Below, piece by piece: positions 1 through 10,598 of a stretch of 64,000 nucleotides of DNA. Under the pieces are notes generated by a model. It worked only from the letters and a program-made list of their open reading frames with translations. It was not told where the DNA came from and made no database searches. The stretch's first letter is position 1. Each line of letters begins with the position of its first letter. Where the stretch lies: assembly GCA_012934845.2 (NCBI GenBank), contig WNNJ02001801.1, positions 248,001 to 312,000 on the forward strand. The letters are read 5' to 3'. The translations under genes were made by a program, and so were the position numbers. The DNA is from Pomphorhynchus laevis (lineage: Eukaryota > Acanthocephala > Palaeacanthocephala > Echinorhynchida > Pomphorhynchidae).

Positions 1-500
1 TATGGATAAACGTTGCAAATGTTGTTCCGAAAATGAAGAAGTCACAGTTTTTCTCCGGGACTACAACTGGCATGCGATATTCTACAGATGGCGAATATAC
101 CTGCAAATCCAAAAATATCGTCTATATGTGTGAATGTACTCGTTGCCATCAACAATATGTAAGAGAAACATCAGAACAAATGAACGTCTGATCAAATAAC
201 AGACGTGCAGATATAAAAAAGGGTATAGGACGCGACGGTGCGGCAACACATACCATCACGAACGCTGATCACACAATGCAAGTTACCATCATACAAGGTG
301 GATTTGCCAACGATGCAAAACGTAAGCTGTGTGAAGAGCAGTGAATTTCTCAATTAATGTGTGATACAACACTAAACACACATCACAGATGCCGACTTCC
401 ATGATTAAACGTATAAAGTGACAAAATCGGCATGTAAGCAGTATTACACAATTATAATTGACGAAGACTTCAGTGAGAAGTCAAAAGCTTTTGTTAAAAA
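1..500 (+). mobile_element. PLE fragment: zinc motif plus GIY-YIG endonuclease remnant
   Basis: Translation from base 3 opens with MDKRCKCC, the Cys-rich motif that precedes the GIY-YIG nuclease in Penelope elements. After a frame change the product reads NIVYMCECTRCHQQYV, then RRADIKKG, GRDGAATHTI and a terminal CRLP followed by a stop at 402-404. Each block aligns with the better copy at 763-1251 ([36 protein letters not shown]). A hammerhead-like core with GAAA decayed to AAAA follows at 457-493. The copy has several in-frame stops and is dead. Its 5' part lies outside the window. The nuclease would nick target DNA for target-primed reverse transcription; this comes from the family, not from this copy. 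Confidence 0.75.
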
Positions 501-554
501 TAATTGTGTAAATATATAATAATTGTCCTTCTTTTCGGTTAATATTCAATTTAA

Positions 555-1562
555 TATATATAATTGTCGTAAGTAGATAAAAAACAGGAAATGACGACCA
601 AGAGCAATATCTTGTAAAGCTTTCGGGCTAATTGCCCTTCTTCGGTACATCTACAAAAAAATGTACAGTTCTGATAAGCACAAAAAATAGTAATGAAAAT
701 CAAATTGTTCAATGCAACTAACAGAGAGAAATATAAATAACCCAATTTCGGAACTCATATATTCACGGCAAGTGATATATGTGCTCGGCATTTAATTGTT
801 GGTCTGCCATGAGTTGTCCGATCCAAAACATTTCCTTTTGTTTACGCTTAGCCGTGACAGGAACATTTGCCTCAATAATTATCGTCTCCATCTTATGGTT
901 TTCATTTTCTATGCAGTGTTTGGCTGCCCCGTCATTCTTCGCTCGTTTATACTTTATGTCGGATCTACGAGTCAAAGCTCGTACATTCATTTGTCCTAGT
1001 GTCTGTCCTATATATATCTTTGAACATTCATTGCACATGTTCATATATACTAGTCCTTTGCTCTTGCAATTATTGTGTCCGCGGACATTATATTTTAAGC
1101 ATGTTACCGGACTTGTAAATGTTATTGTTGTGGCCATTTCAAGGCAGCACTTACATCGTCGATCATTGCATGGTTCGCTAAGTCCTCGTTCATGACGGGT
1201 TTTGTCGGTTTTCAAGCATATTTTGAATTGTTCGTGCGCTATTGAATCCAATTATCGGCCGCTTAATTAAGGATCGGCATACTGGGTCTACCTCTTTAGC
1301 TTCGGCAAGATCCTTGTTTAAATTCTCAAATGCCGGGTGGTAGTTCAAGGTCGCATAGAAAGCCTTTCCTTTTTAATTCGAATTTTTAGATAATTTGGTT
1401 AGAAGTTTAGTCCGACTGATTCGTCTAACTGACTCCAACTGTTTCCGTAGAGCTACTTTGCGGTATCCACGGCAATTCCCTTCCTTAATGAATTTTTCTG
1501 CGTGTCTCTCAAATTCTTCATTCTTGGAACAGATCTTTCTGATCCTCCTGAATTCGTTCAAG
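555..1562 (-). mobile_element. PLE-A, 5'-truncated inverted partner (pre-EN and GIY-YIG)
   Basis: This minus-strand copy contains the connector between RT and nuclease (from 1561; NEFRRIRKICSKNEEF) and the intact-looking endonuclease frame at 1251-763: Cys motif PCNDRRCKCC, then [17 protein letters not shown] (the YIG half of GIY-YIG), RRSDIKYKR, NDGAAKHC and MFWIGQL. The hammerhead-like core lies at 619-644, about 120 nt past the stop codon. It is a near-identical mirror image of 1915-2460 plus 3015-3475 and meets the plus copy head to head at about 1562. It has no RT, so it is 5'-truncated and could not move by itself. The plus-strand ORFs here are antisense shadows. Confidence 0.85.
619..644 (-). 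ncRNA. hammerhead-like motif of PLE-A (left copy)
   Basis: On the minus strand: CCGAAGA, a hairpin GGGC-AATTA-GCCC, then GAAAGC. It differs from the right-hand copy by a change in the CTGA box. The fit to the hammerhead core CTGANGA-stem-GAAA is visible, but one extra base lies between the first box and the stem, and I did not fold stems I and III. Confidence 0.5.
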
Positions 1563-2454
1563 GGTAGCCCAATCGCACCGGTGTTTGCAAGCCTGTACGG
1601 GGCCGAAATTGAGGAAAGGATGATTGAAACGGCACAACTAAAACCATTGGTATGGTTGCGCTACATCGATGACATATTCATTGTCTGGACCCATGGAGAA
1701 GACGCATTAAAAGAATTTATACAAAGACTAAATGAAACTAGCGAACTAAAATTTACGAGTAACTTCGGAAAACCTACGATATTCCTGGATACAGAGGTAC
1801 ACAACCCAAAGTGCCAATTGGGATACAACACTCCATCGTAAGTTTGACGGTACTCGCAGTATACTACATGCAAGAAGTTGTGTGCCCAGAGCTATAAAAA
1901 GGGCGGTGACCTTGAACGAATTCAGGAGGATCAGAAAGATCTGTTCAAGAATGAAGAATTTGAGAGACACGCAGAAAAATTCATCAAGGAAAGGAATTGC
2001 CGTGGTTACCGCAAAGTAGCTCTACGGAAACAGTTGGAGTCAGTTAGACGAATCAGTCGGACTAAACTTCTAACCAAATTATCTAAAAATTCGAATTAAA
2101 AAGTAAAGGCTTTCTATGCGACCTTGAACTACCACCCTGCATTTGAGAATTTAAACAAGGATCTTGCCGAAGCTATAAAAGAGGTAGACCCAGTATGCCG
2201 ATTATTAATTAAGCGGTAGATAATTGGATTCAAAAGCGCACGAACAATTCAAAATATGCTTGAAAACCGACAAAACCGTCATGAACGAGGACTTAGCGAA
2301 CCATGCAATGATCGACGATGTAAGTGCTGCCTTGAAATGGCCACAACAATAACATTTACAAGTCCGGTAACATGCTTAAAATATAATGTCCGCGGATACA
2401 ATAATTGCAAGAGCAAAGGACTAGTATATATGAACATGTGCAATGAATGTTCAA

Positions 2455-2457
<3 letters not shown>

Positions 2458-2546
<89 letters not shown>
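2458..2546. repeat. (TA)n microsatellite inside PLE-A
   Basis: About 45 TA units, starting exactly in the ATATATA that codes the IYI of the IYIG nuclease motif in PLE-A. The other side of the nested PLE-B carries a shorter TA run (2995-3016). Confidence 0.95.
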
Positions 2547-2549
<3 letters not shown>

Positions 2550-3000
2550 GAAAGACTTGACACCGACGACCAGGATACTTATTGTATTCGTTCATATATT
2601 AATATTAAAGAATTAACTGGTGTTAAAGTACGAGCAATATTATTACGTTTCGGCTAAAGCCTTCGTCAGATAATCTAAAACAAAAAATATAGTCACAATA
2701 TGCAATAAATGTCTAGAAAATAAAAATAAAAATGAAAGTTCTAGATGTGAGTTTAGACCAGGTTGCATGTCTAACATTAATTGAGCAATCCAAATATTTT
2801 CTTTGTTCTTTCGCTCATAATCTTTTTTAACATCTTTCTCAATAATGTTATATTTATAGTCACATTCACCGTTGTGTTTTTCGACAGTATGTTTTACAGC
2901 GCCGTCGTTTTCCGTTCGTTTAAATTTTATGTCGTTCCTTCGGTTTGTGACTCTCTCGCTTAATTTTCTTTTAGTTTCTCCCACATATTGGGCGTATATA
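2547..3000 (-). mobile_element. PLE-B, GIY-YIG fragment nested in PLE-A
   Basis: On the minus strand the frame begins YAQYVGETKRKLSERV, followed by NRRNDIKFKRTENDGAVKHTVEKH and NIWIAQLMLDMQPG: a GIY-YIG endonuclease of Penelope type, of the same superfamily as PLE-A but clearly another family. A hammerhead-like core, CTGACGA with stem GGC/GCC and GAAAC, lies at 2646-2669 and is read through by the end of the frame. The RT is missing. It is flanked on both sides by TA runs within PLE-A, so it is the younger insertion. Confidence 0.8.
2646..2669 (-). ncRNA. hammerhead-like motif of PLE-B
   Basis: Minus strand CTGACGA, one A, stem GGC-TTTA-GCC, GAAACG. Same position relative to the nuclease as in the other PLEs here. 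Confidence 0.55.
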
Positions 3001-3378
3001 TATATTTATATATATAGGACAGACAGGAGGACAAATGAATGTACGAGCTTTGACTCGTAGATCCGACATAAAGTATAAACGAGCGAAGAATGACGGGGCA
3101 GCCAAACACTGCATAGAAAATGAAAACCATAAGATGGAGATGATAATTATTGAGGCAAATGTTCCTGTCACGACTAAGCGTAAACAAAAGGAAATGTTTT
3201 GGATCGAACAACTCATGGCAGACCAACAATTAAATGCCGAGCACATATATCACTTGCCGTGAATATATGAGTTGCGAAATTGGGTTATTTATATTTCTCT
3301 TTGTTAGTTGCATTGAACAATTTGATTTTCATTACTATTTTTTGTGCTTATCAGAACTGTACATTTTTTGTAGATGTA

Positions 3379-3405
3379 CTGAAGAAGGGCAGTTAGCCCG
3401 AAAGC
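3379..3405 (+). ncRNA. hammerhead-like motif of PLE-A (right copy)
   Basis: CTGAAGA at 3379-3385, one A, hairpin GGGC-AGTTA-GCCC, then GAAAGC from 3400. It lies 117 nt after the nuclease stop. Penelope-like elements are known to carry minimal hammerhead ribozymes in their terminal repeats, so this is the expected place. Confidence 0.6.
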
Positions 3406-3475
3406 TTTACAAGAAATTGCTATTGGTCGTCATTTCCTGTTTTTTTATCTACTTACGACAATTATTACTAATGTA

Positions 3476-4965
3476 TCATTCAATAGATGATCCGGGACAG
3501 TGTCAATTTTCCGCAAATCAAATGGATATATATATATATAATTTGATGTTACACCTGCCCTGGGACACCCAATGGTGTACTCATACATAAATCACTATGT
3601 TTTCCTCACGAAAATGCATAAACACCAGGCAGCATTATATATATCCTCATCGGATCAAGAAATAGAACCGAATTATTCTCGCAATATTCAAAGTCGCTAC
3701 GTATGCCTTGTCATCATATGTGTGACGACATACTTTTCAACAACAGTAGACGCGTTTCGCTCTAACGGAGCTCATCTGTACCGTGACCTCAAAAATCATC
3801 CATCGACACCTTAACACACACTTAAACAATATCTAAAGCTCGAAAAACAGAACTACCCTTAATCTGAATCATCAGAGGAAATTTAGCATAAGCTCTGTGC
3901 ATGGGAGTACGTATTGCAGTTTAACCATGCATCAACAAGGTTTAATTGTTTTATATTGTTTAATTGTTTTATAATTTCGTAGAAAACAAATAAATATATG
4001 TTATGACTTTAAAAGTTTTATTTCAAACACGTTTTGTTTAAGAAAATAAGTGATTTTGATGTCGAAAATACAATTAATTTTCATAGGCTCTTTTGATGTT
4101 AATGCAAGTGTGTAATATAAAAGTTTATTCCCCGGGTCATTACCATTTTCAAATATTGAATACAATCTTTGTTTTCCTTCAAAATATTTAAGCGATTTAT
4201 GTACCAGATAGTAAATCCTTTTATAATGAAAGTGAATCTTTTTATAATGTTTCTCCTAGATACGTCTTTACAAATGGCATCAAAATCAGTAATGTTTTTG
4301 TGATAGATGGATACTCCTGTTATCTTCTATTCCAAAACTCGAAGATAATTTTGAATTATATTCAACTTTCATTAAACAATCTGATCTTATATCAATTAGT
4401 TCTTTCAAAAATCCCCGTGAAAGGTAATCATATTTGGGAGACTTGGATAAACCGGGAAAGTACTTTTTAAAAGACTCAGTGTTTCAAGCACCTTGATAAG
4501 CACCTCAAACTCTTTTACTGTGTTATATATATCCTTGTTTGCAACATATTCATTCAAATGTTAAAATGCTTCGGTACGTTCCTAAATAATATTGTTTGAC
4601 CACAATAATATCTTTTGCTCAAAAGCTTGAAGTTTAAACTAAATTATTAACATATTGCCTCATTTCTCTGTAGTGCTAAATTCAATTCATTTTTCCAACA
4701 GATTTACCAAGTATCAGAAAATAAGCATTCTTTATTATTAAGAAGAAAGTTCTGATGCCTTTCCCCAAGGGACTATCCTAAAAACCTTTTCTTGATATAG
4801 CCATTGTACATATGTATGATATGTATTGTATTTTTAAAGCTTAATTTTTGACAAAATATTCTTCTACATATTTATTTTAAACCACATGGAGTTATGAACA
4901 CATGTTTGAAAAACTAGCTGATCTTTATTAATTATACAATTAATATGTATTGATCCGGGGCATAC
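3476..4965. other. AT-rich stretch, no recognised gene
   Basis: An 80-codon frame at 3572-3814 (+) matches nothing I know and has no splice or family signal. The rest is AT-rich with scattered stops. A short direct repeat (TTTAATTGTTTTATA) occurs at about 3942 and 3959. Confidence 0.5.
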
Positions 4966-5003
4966 CTTGCTTGGGTATTTTGGGTTTGGCGCTTCCAAGC
5001 TTT
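4966..5003 (-). other. possible 38-nt micro-exon of a host gene
   Basis: On the minus strand a T-rich tract ending TTTATTTTCAG is followed by 38 nt and then AG|GTATGC. These are good acceptor and donor sites. The piece is more GC-rich than its surroundings. If it joins an exon ending in phase 2, as the host exon at the right end does, it reads R-KLGSAKPKIPKQ-G with no stop. Only the splice signals and frame are seen; that it is used, and by which gene, is guesswork. Confidence 0.25.
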
Positions 5004-5811
5004 CTGAAAATAAATTTATATATAGTTATTCACTATTTTAAAGCGTAGGATAGGAAAACATATTTTATAGTATTAAAAAATAACTTTTAATTTTTTTAAC
5101 ATAAAATTGATGACATCATTACTTTGTCAGTATAAGCATTGACAGTTTAAAATTGGATAGGTATAGGATACTAGCTCTCCACATTTAAGCAAAGTTTTAG
5201 TGTTTTACAATCAACATTAATGATTATATTGCTGTTTAACATTTTATTATAAAAAAGTAATTTAAATTGAAATTTACGTAAAACATCAATATCATAATGT
5301 ATATTTATTTTTAAATTTTTGAAATCTCTAAATTTTTATGATTCTAATTGTTTCTATGTATAGCATCCATTTTGATAATAATCGGATTTAGAAAATAAAA
5401 ATATTGAAAAATCAATTTTTAGATACGAAAGAAATTGATGATTTTTTATAAAAAGGTAATGAAAATTATAAGTTTATTTAAAGTCTGCAAAAATGTTTAT
5501 AATTTTTTAAGCATATCACTAACTTTTCCTTCTTTAAACTACCTATAATACTTTTAACATTCTTTTAATCCCCTTATAAACGCACGTACCCACTTAACTC
5601 ATACATAGTGTTATCGATTTTTTGCTTAATTACCTCTTAAAAAATATTTTTCTATTATAAAACTTAAAATAGCTATATAACCGTTTCTAGCAAAACCGTT
5701 TCATAGCAAACTAAAACTTTTCAAAATTATAAAACACTTTTATCTTAAACCCTCATAATTTCAATTTTCTAATGTTTCGATTTGCTAATATTTCTACAGT
5801 ACATGAATGTT
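5004..5811. other. AT-rich intergenic or intronic sequence
   Basis: No frame, repeat end or family motif seen on either strand. Confidence 0.5.
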
Positions 5812-6006
5812 CTAAAGTAGTATAAAATGTAATAAAAAAAATTCAGAACGCTTGTTAGCCCCAAACCAAAACATCCCTGTCTTTTTAACCAATGCTTGCA
5901 AACATTCTATATTCTCCATCATTGCAGCTGCACCATCTCTACAATAAAAGTTCCAGACAAAAAAGTAAATAATCAAAGAGATTAGGTTCATGTTGGTATT
6001 TAGCAA
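5812..6006 (-). mobile_element. hAT transposase fragment
   Basis: The minus-strand frame contains VWNFYCRDGAAAMMENIECL, then QALVKKTG. The block CTDGAAAM followed by about 10 residues and a VKK run is a hallmark of hAT transposases (around the second catalytic Asp) and of their ZBED-like relatives; here T is R. A Trp five residues before the Cys also fits. Upstream and downstream blocks are absent or unrecognisable. It abuts the 3' end of the REL1 LINE. The start of this piece also looks like a splice acceptor (ATTGTAG|A), which first suggested a host exon, but the hAT match explains the peptide better. Confidence 0.5.
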
Positions 6007-6014
6007 AAACCATC

Positions 6015-7325
6015 GGCATGGTCATTACACACATGACGTCTATAAATTGTTGTGTGTCAAGTACTGATTGAGATATATTGTTTGGTCTTGTCGTTAGTCA
6101 CGAAGAAACTCCCTTTTCTGATGCATATGCTATTATACATTTCATCCTTTCATCCAATAATTCTACCGTATGTAAAGCTCTGCGTGTAGTCTCTAGTTTA
6201 GCTTCATTATAAATTTGTTCACTTATTTGTCTTTGTAAAATTGTTAGTTCTTGTCCTTTAATACCACGCAAGATGGGTTCACATATTCTTATCGATCGGC
6301 TATATATGTTATTAGCATTATCCAGTTATTTCGAATTCCCAGACCGCCACATCTTGACGGTAGCGAATAGATCATTCGCATAGTTTCCGTTATGTCCTCT
6401 TGACCAGTAAATTTTGGTAACAAATCATTGTAGATAGAACTCCGTAACTCCTCAAACCACTCCACCTCTACCTTGCACGTTCGAATCACGTAACTCCACT
6501 TGTGTTGTATAGCTTGGCAAAACGCGCTATATGCAACTCGAGCATCAATCTCCGCAATTTCAGATAACTGTTTAACCATTTTTGTCCATTTTGCTACCCT
6601 TTCGATTAAATGAGATTTTGTTAATGTGTGTGCTCCTATCGGAGATCCCAAGTGAACGATGCCTTCGTCAGTCGTGCAAATCCCTGCATTGCGAAAAATC
6701 TTTTTAACATGGGCATATGACTTTTATGCACTAGCAATTTACTTTTTGCTACATTCACATGAAATCCATATAGCGGACCGATTGTAACTATATCCTGCCA
6801 TACTTTTATTAGATCTTCCGGTCGACCTATGCAACATGCATCATCTGCGTACCATCGATGCATAACATAAGGTACCCTCTTCCTCAGATCATTTATAAGA
6901 GGGAGTGTTGTCATTGCGAATACCGCCATCGCCAATGGATCACCTTGCGTGAATCCCTCTTTTGAGATTAAAAGCTCGTCTTGCACATTTATATAGGGTC
7001 CTTCTGGTAGCAGTTCTTCAGCACACGATATATGGCCGGACATACATTCGTAATGTTCGTTAATGTCAATTTGCGATTTATCGCATTGAACGCGTTGCTA
7101 GCATCTATCTGCAACACACAGACATCGTTCGACAATTAAAATGAATTCCTAATAGAGTGAATCACTGATTCTGCTCCGCATCGTTGTGTAGCACACAGTT
7201 GTACACTACCAGCTACTTCGGCGATATCACTTGTCACCGTTGAAAGAATAGCCTTGGCCATTATTCGTCGGCATAATTATCCTACTCTGATTGGCTGTAT
7301 TCCCGGCTGTTTGTTCAACGGGACC
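6015..7325 (-). pseudogene. REL1 LINE copy 1, RT region (5' and 3' truncated)
   Basis: Minus-strand blocks in order: a pre-A region near 7300, LCATQRCGAESVIHSIRN, motif A QIDASNAFNAINR (near 7100), EGFTQGDPLAMAVFAM (motif B), RWYADDACCIG (motif C) and GPLYGFHVNVAKSKLLVH (motif D) in 7043-6636, then thumb sequence SAFCQAIQHKWSY and LPSRCGGLGIRN (6651-6289), then IIAYASEKGVSSW near 6110. The family is the one seen better at 23646-26294, whose end carries a CCHC and PD-(D/E)XK (restriction-like) endonuclease; that end is missing here. Several stops and frame changes make it a dead copy. Confidence 0.8.
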
Positions 7326-7430
7326 AGACGAATAATAATATGAATAATAATAAGGATGTCTTAATAAAATAAAACACAGGCAAAAGGTCACTAAAGAACA
7401 GAAAAAATCAATCAGAAACATTCAACTATA
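7326..7430. other. short AT-rich gap
   Basis: Sequence between two LINE copies; nothing recognised. Confidence 0.4.
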
Positions 7431-8540
7431 GACTTTAATATTGTTAGTCTTCACATCTTCATGGCCCCAGGTCCAGTGGGATCTGAGCCCTCCAACCAAT
7501 CCAAAACGCACCCTTCTGACTGAACTACCCGGGGTCTTTCACTCCCGAAGAATCCAATCGAGGCGAACTATGCTGGGCAACGAGAGACAAGGAGCTTAAG
7601 AAACCTTAGCCTTTGCACCGTGGGACGTCCTCTAGAAAAGAAGGCGCACTTGGATTTTCCCATTAAATGACAGATGCTGAGCCCGTTTCAGGGCCCACCT
7701 AGCTTTCTTCAGAATACGTTTAAGTCTATCTAGGTCAGTTTTCGACGACCAATTCACCGTAACGGTGAACCCCAGGTATTTTACTCGACTCGAGAAGATA
7801 GGGAGTGGTTGAGGTTGCAAAATGGAGGAGAGTGCAGAGAGTGCTAATCTCTTAAGTTTCTTTTTGGTCGCAGGGGTGCCATGAAAAACAACCACCTGCG
7901 ATTTGCTGGAGTTTAAAATAAGATTGGATGGGGGTAACTGATCTTTTAATCTTAAAAAGAAACGATTGATATCCGAGACTATATCTTTGCACCTGCGTTC
8001 AGAGAACAGGGCTGTGGTGTCATCAGTGTATACCACTAGACGTCGTTCGCGTTTAATTATTTTAAAGAGTTCAAGGGAAGCAGCAAGAAACAATATAGGA
8101 GAAATATGTGATCCTTGGGGCACACACGTAATAGGGTAGAACTGACGCGCATCAGGGTCATCTTCATAATAGAGTCGCTTGGTGTACAGCAGTATCTCCA
8201 TCCTGTTAGCAATTCTCGCAGGCAACCCAAGGGACCTGAGAGAAGAGATAACAAATGGAATGGAGATGCGGCCAAATGCAGCAGAAAAATCAAGGAAAAC
8301 AGCCACAGCAGGTTGGTGACAATTAACCTGACATAACTGATGCACTTCACCTATAGCTGAATGGACCGAGCGATATTTTACGAACCCACGGAAACCTGAT
8401 GGGATTAAATTACGCCTTCATAAATGGTCGCGGATTTTACGCGCAAGCGCTTTCTCGTAAATGGAGATGAGGGAGTTTTGTATCGAAATGGGTCGCAGGT
8501 CTTTAGGATAGGAGACCGGATTTCTTTTAGTCTTCCCCGT
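7431..8540 (-). pseudogene. API LINE copy 1 (RT, 5'-truncated)
   Basis: The minus strand carries LRPISIQNSLISIYEKALARK (near 8500), then a frame at 8345-7632: VFLDFSAAFGRISIPF (motif A; canonical FDRIS is FGRIS here), VPQGSHISPILFLAAS (motif B), VVYTDDTTALF (motif C; YADD has become YTDD) and LNSSKSQVVVFHG (motif D). The 3' UTR starting ATGGCCCCAGGTCC is shared with the copy at 12055. This is an APE-type LINE of the I/Jockey/R1 group, judged from the longer copies. It is 5'-truncated just before the first RT motif. Confidence 0.85.
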
Positions 8541-8861
8541 GTAGGGAAGACACTTGCCCACGAGCAATGTCTTTATTTCCCATGAGTGCCTCAACTTTAT
8601 CGGTCTTTGATTTGATCATCTTACCGATCTTCACCGGAGTAACCGTGTGTTCTGATGCGCCTTTTTTGATTCGGAAACTGCCCCAGGACCTGAAATTTCC
8701 GGGGCCTTGAAGAATACAGCCAGATTCTTACCAATAATAAGTTCAATTTGCCTCAGTGTTGACTGCTTGTTGGTGTCGAGAAGTCTTATGATATCTCTGT
8801 CTAAAAATTCGTGTAGTAAGCCATTTTGCCGCTCAAAAAACAGAAAGTTCATATTTATTCA
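8541..8861 (-). other. short open frame after the PLE-E ribozyme-like motif, unassigned
   Basis: A 73-codon minus-strand frame (8852-8631) begins MNFLFFERQNGLLHEFLDRD 10 bases after the hammerhead-like motif of PLE-E. In PLE tandem arrays the next unit would start here, so it may be the N-terminal part of a following PLE copy. I recognise no domain. Confidence 0.35.
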
Positions 8862-8892
8862 GCTTTCGGTAATCGTCTGTTACCATCATCAG
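8862..8892 (-). ncRNA. hammerhead-like motif of PLE-E
   Basis: Minus strand CTGATGA, one T, stem GGTAA-CAGACGA-TTACC, GAAAGC. The stem is five full pairs, and the sequence in the stem is unlike those of the other PLEs while the CTGANGA and GAAA boxes are the same. It lies about 80 nt past the PLE-E nuclease stop. Confidence 0.6.
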
Positions 8893-8894
8893 AA

Positions 8895-10030
8895 AATCTA
8901 GAAAAAAAAACATAAAACGTTAAATATAATGACAATATGTAGTAGTAATTAGTGAAATTATTTTAGGACTCAAAACACATTAAGTGTTCTAACGAATCCC
9001 TTGTCCTTCGCATTAAGCTTAGGCGTTATTTCTTTTATTGATAGAGATTCCAACAGCTGTAGATCTTCTTTACGTGTGTTTCGGAAAATGACGCTTGTGC
9101 TGTTGAAAATTTCTTGAAATGTAGGCACTCTTTTGTGTACATCTTCAAAGTGTTTTCGGATCGCATCATTGTATGCATATTGGAGAATTTGGTCTCGCAA
9201 GAGTTGAGTAGCCTATATATGTGTTCCCGGCCTTACATCCGGGTTCAGAGCAATTGAATTGATACACAACTTTGCAGATTTCGTCCTTTGTTCGTTGGTT
9301 CCTGATTATTAAAGATTTCAATTTTCTGCCCTTGTAGTATATGCGTAGCCTTATTGTCTTTTCTGACCTTATACATCTTTTTACTATGACTCTTAATATG
9401 CTTTCGTCCTTCTCGTATTGACTCGTATACTGGTTCCCGTAGTAAAGGTGAACCGTATCTGTCGCGTTCGATAACTTCTCGGGTTTGATCACTTTTGAGT
9501 TGACAAAATTCTTTATCGTTTTGTCTATAATACATGTTGGATTATTGTTATTTGTGAATATCTGCTTTATGCGCTTTATTTCTTGATCGAATGTTTGCCA
9601 GTCTGTGCTCAATTTATAGGCACGATATATCATGCATTGTAAAGCGCTTATTTTGTATTAGTAAGGGCAGTCGATACAGTAGTTGATAAACGTTCCATCA
9701 TTTGTGCTCTTCATGTACATTTTTTGCCTTAGTTTCGTGCCTTGCCGTTCCACTTCTACATCAAGGAAGGCTAATTTTGAATTCGTCTAGAATTAAATTA
9801 TTATTTCCAGTCCTGATTGTAATTCCATTGCCTCACGAAGTTTATTAGCTTGCTCTCTATTTTTGACGCAACAAAATGTGTCACATATATAATAGAATCT
9901 ACTGTGTATTTTGTGCGGCGAAACAGAATCCCTAACTAAGCAGAATCCCTTACGAGACAGAATCCATTGCCTTACGAAGTTTATTAGCTTGCCCTCTATT
10001 TTTGACGCAACAAAATGTGTCATATATATT
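8895..10030 (-). mobile_element. PLE-E, RT end and GIY-YIG endonuclease
   Basis: Minus-strand order: YYICDTFCCVKNREQANKLR (motif C region, RYIDD decayed to YYICD, about 9900), LAFLDVEVERQGTKLR (about 9770), MIYRAYKLSTDWQTFDQEI (9633), then the connector, then VYQFNCSEPGCKAGNTYIGY (GIY-YIG core, near 9230) and ILQYAYNDAIRKHFEDVHKR (9190). This is the classical PLE order, RT before nuclease, and a third Penelope-type family. The frames change several times and the RT is 5'-truncated in a TA-rich duplicated segment. Confidence 0.8.
9825..10029. repeat. partial direct repeat at the PLE-E 5' break
   Basis: About 66 bp (CCATTGCCTCACGAAGTTTA and on) occurs at 9825-9891 and again at 9964-10029 with three or four differences, each ending in a TATA run. 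It duplicates the motif-C region of the PLE RT. Confidence 0.85.
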
Positions 10031-10210
10031 TTATATATTTATATACTTACCTATTTTGATATATATATTTTAAAAAATATATATTTTATATATTTATAAA
10101 TTATATATTTATTTTATATATATTAATATATATATATTCCCATCTAGTATAAATGCCGTATTTCGTAAGAAATCCTGGACCGTTGTTTACTCAGCACATC
10201 CGTGCACTAC

Positions 10211-10261
<51 letters not shown>
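10030..10261. repeat. TA-rich tract with (TA)n at 10211-10261
   Basis: TATATTTA-type low-complexity DNA, then about 75 bases of ordinary sequence, then 25 pure TA units directly against the inverted 443-bp repeats. Confidence 0.9.
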
Positions 10262-10263
<2 letters not shown>

Positions 10264-10586
10264 CGTTTGAGATCATGAAGATCGATTGGAATCGGGACTG
10301 GTGATCCTTTGATGGATTCTTATTTATGTAACGAATAGTTGCTAGGTCACACGAGGTGACTTTCGCATTGAAAACCAGCTACAGAATCCTTCCTTCATGA
10401 TATCCAATTCCATACACCCTGACTACTAACGGCGCCATTGCCACAACCGTTTTCGTTTCGCCCGCTTTTTGCCACATGTTGGTAGCCCCGGGCTCGTCAG
10501 AAGGCTGACTACCAACTCTTCGCCTTTTGAAATTTGACTTATCCGAGATTCGAGCTGTCGCTCTCCGTACTTGGCTTGCGCTCTTG

Positions 10587-10598
10587 ACTGCTAGGCTA
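10587..10598 (-). promoter_or_regulatory. tRNA-like A box in the left repeat unit
   Basis: Minus strand TAGCCTAGCAGT, 11 of 12 positions of the pol III A box TRGCNNARYNGG. The matching B-box-like AGCTCGAATCT is at 10546-10556. See the plus-strand pair at 11248-11300. Confidence 0.45.

Larger units (their letters stand above)
1562..3475 (+). mobile_element. PLE-A, main copy (RT end, connector, GIY-YIG), split by a nested PLE
   Basis: RT motifs start at about 1562: GSPIAPVFASLYGAEIE, then LRYIDDIFIVW (RYIDD is typical of PLE reverse transcriptases) and PTIFLDTEVH. The connector follows at 1878-2099 (KNEEFERHAEKFIKE). The Cys motif PCNDRRCKCC and [14 protein letters not shown] come next (2256-2460). 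The nuclease then breaks off inside its IYIG codons, where (TA)n and PLE-B sit, and resumes at 3016 with GQTGGQMNVRALTRR through IYHLP and a stop at 3260-3262. A hammerhead-like core is at 3379-3403. The RT is 5'-truncated before its first motifs. PLE RTs are related to telomerase. This copy cannot make a whole protein. Confidence 0.85.

Noticed and set aside
779-1195. 138-codon plus-strand frame
   Set aside because: Antisense shadow of the PLE-A nuclease on the minus strand.
2458-2546. CRISPR or structured array from the long TA repeats
   Set aside because: Plain dinucleotide microsatellite without spacers.
5845-5946. Host exon with acceptor ATTGTAG|A and peptide DGAAAMMENIECLQALVKK
   Set aside because: The peptide matches the CTDGAAAM block of hAT transposases and no in-phase donor fits; a transposon scrap is simpler.
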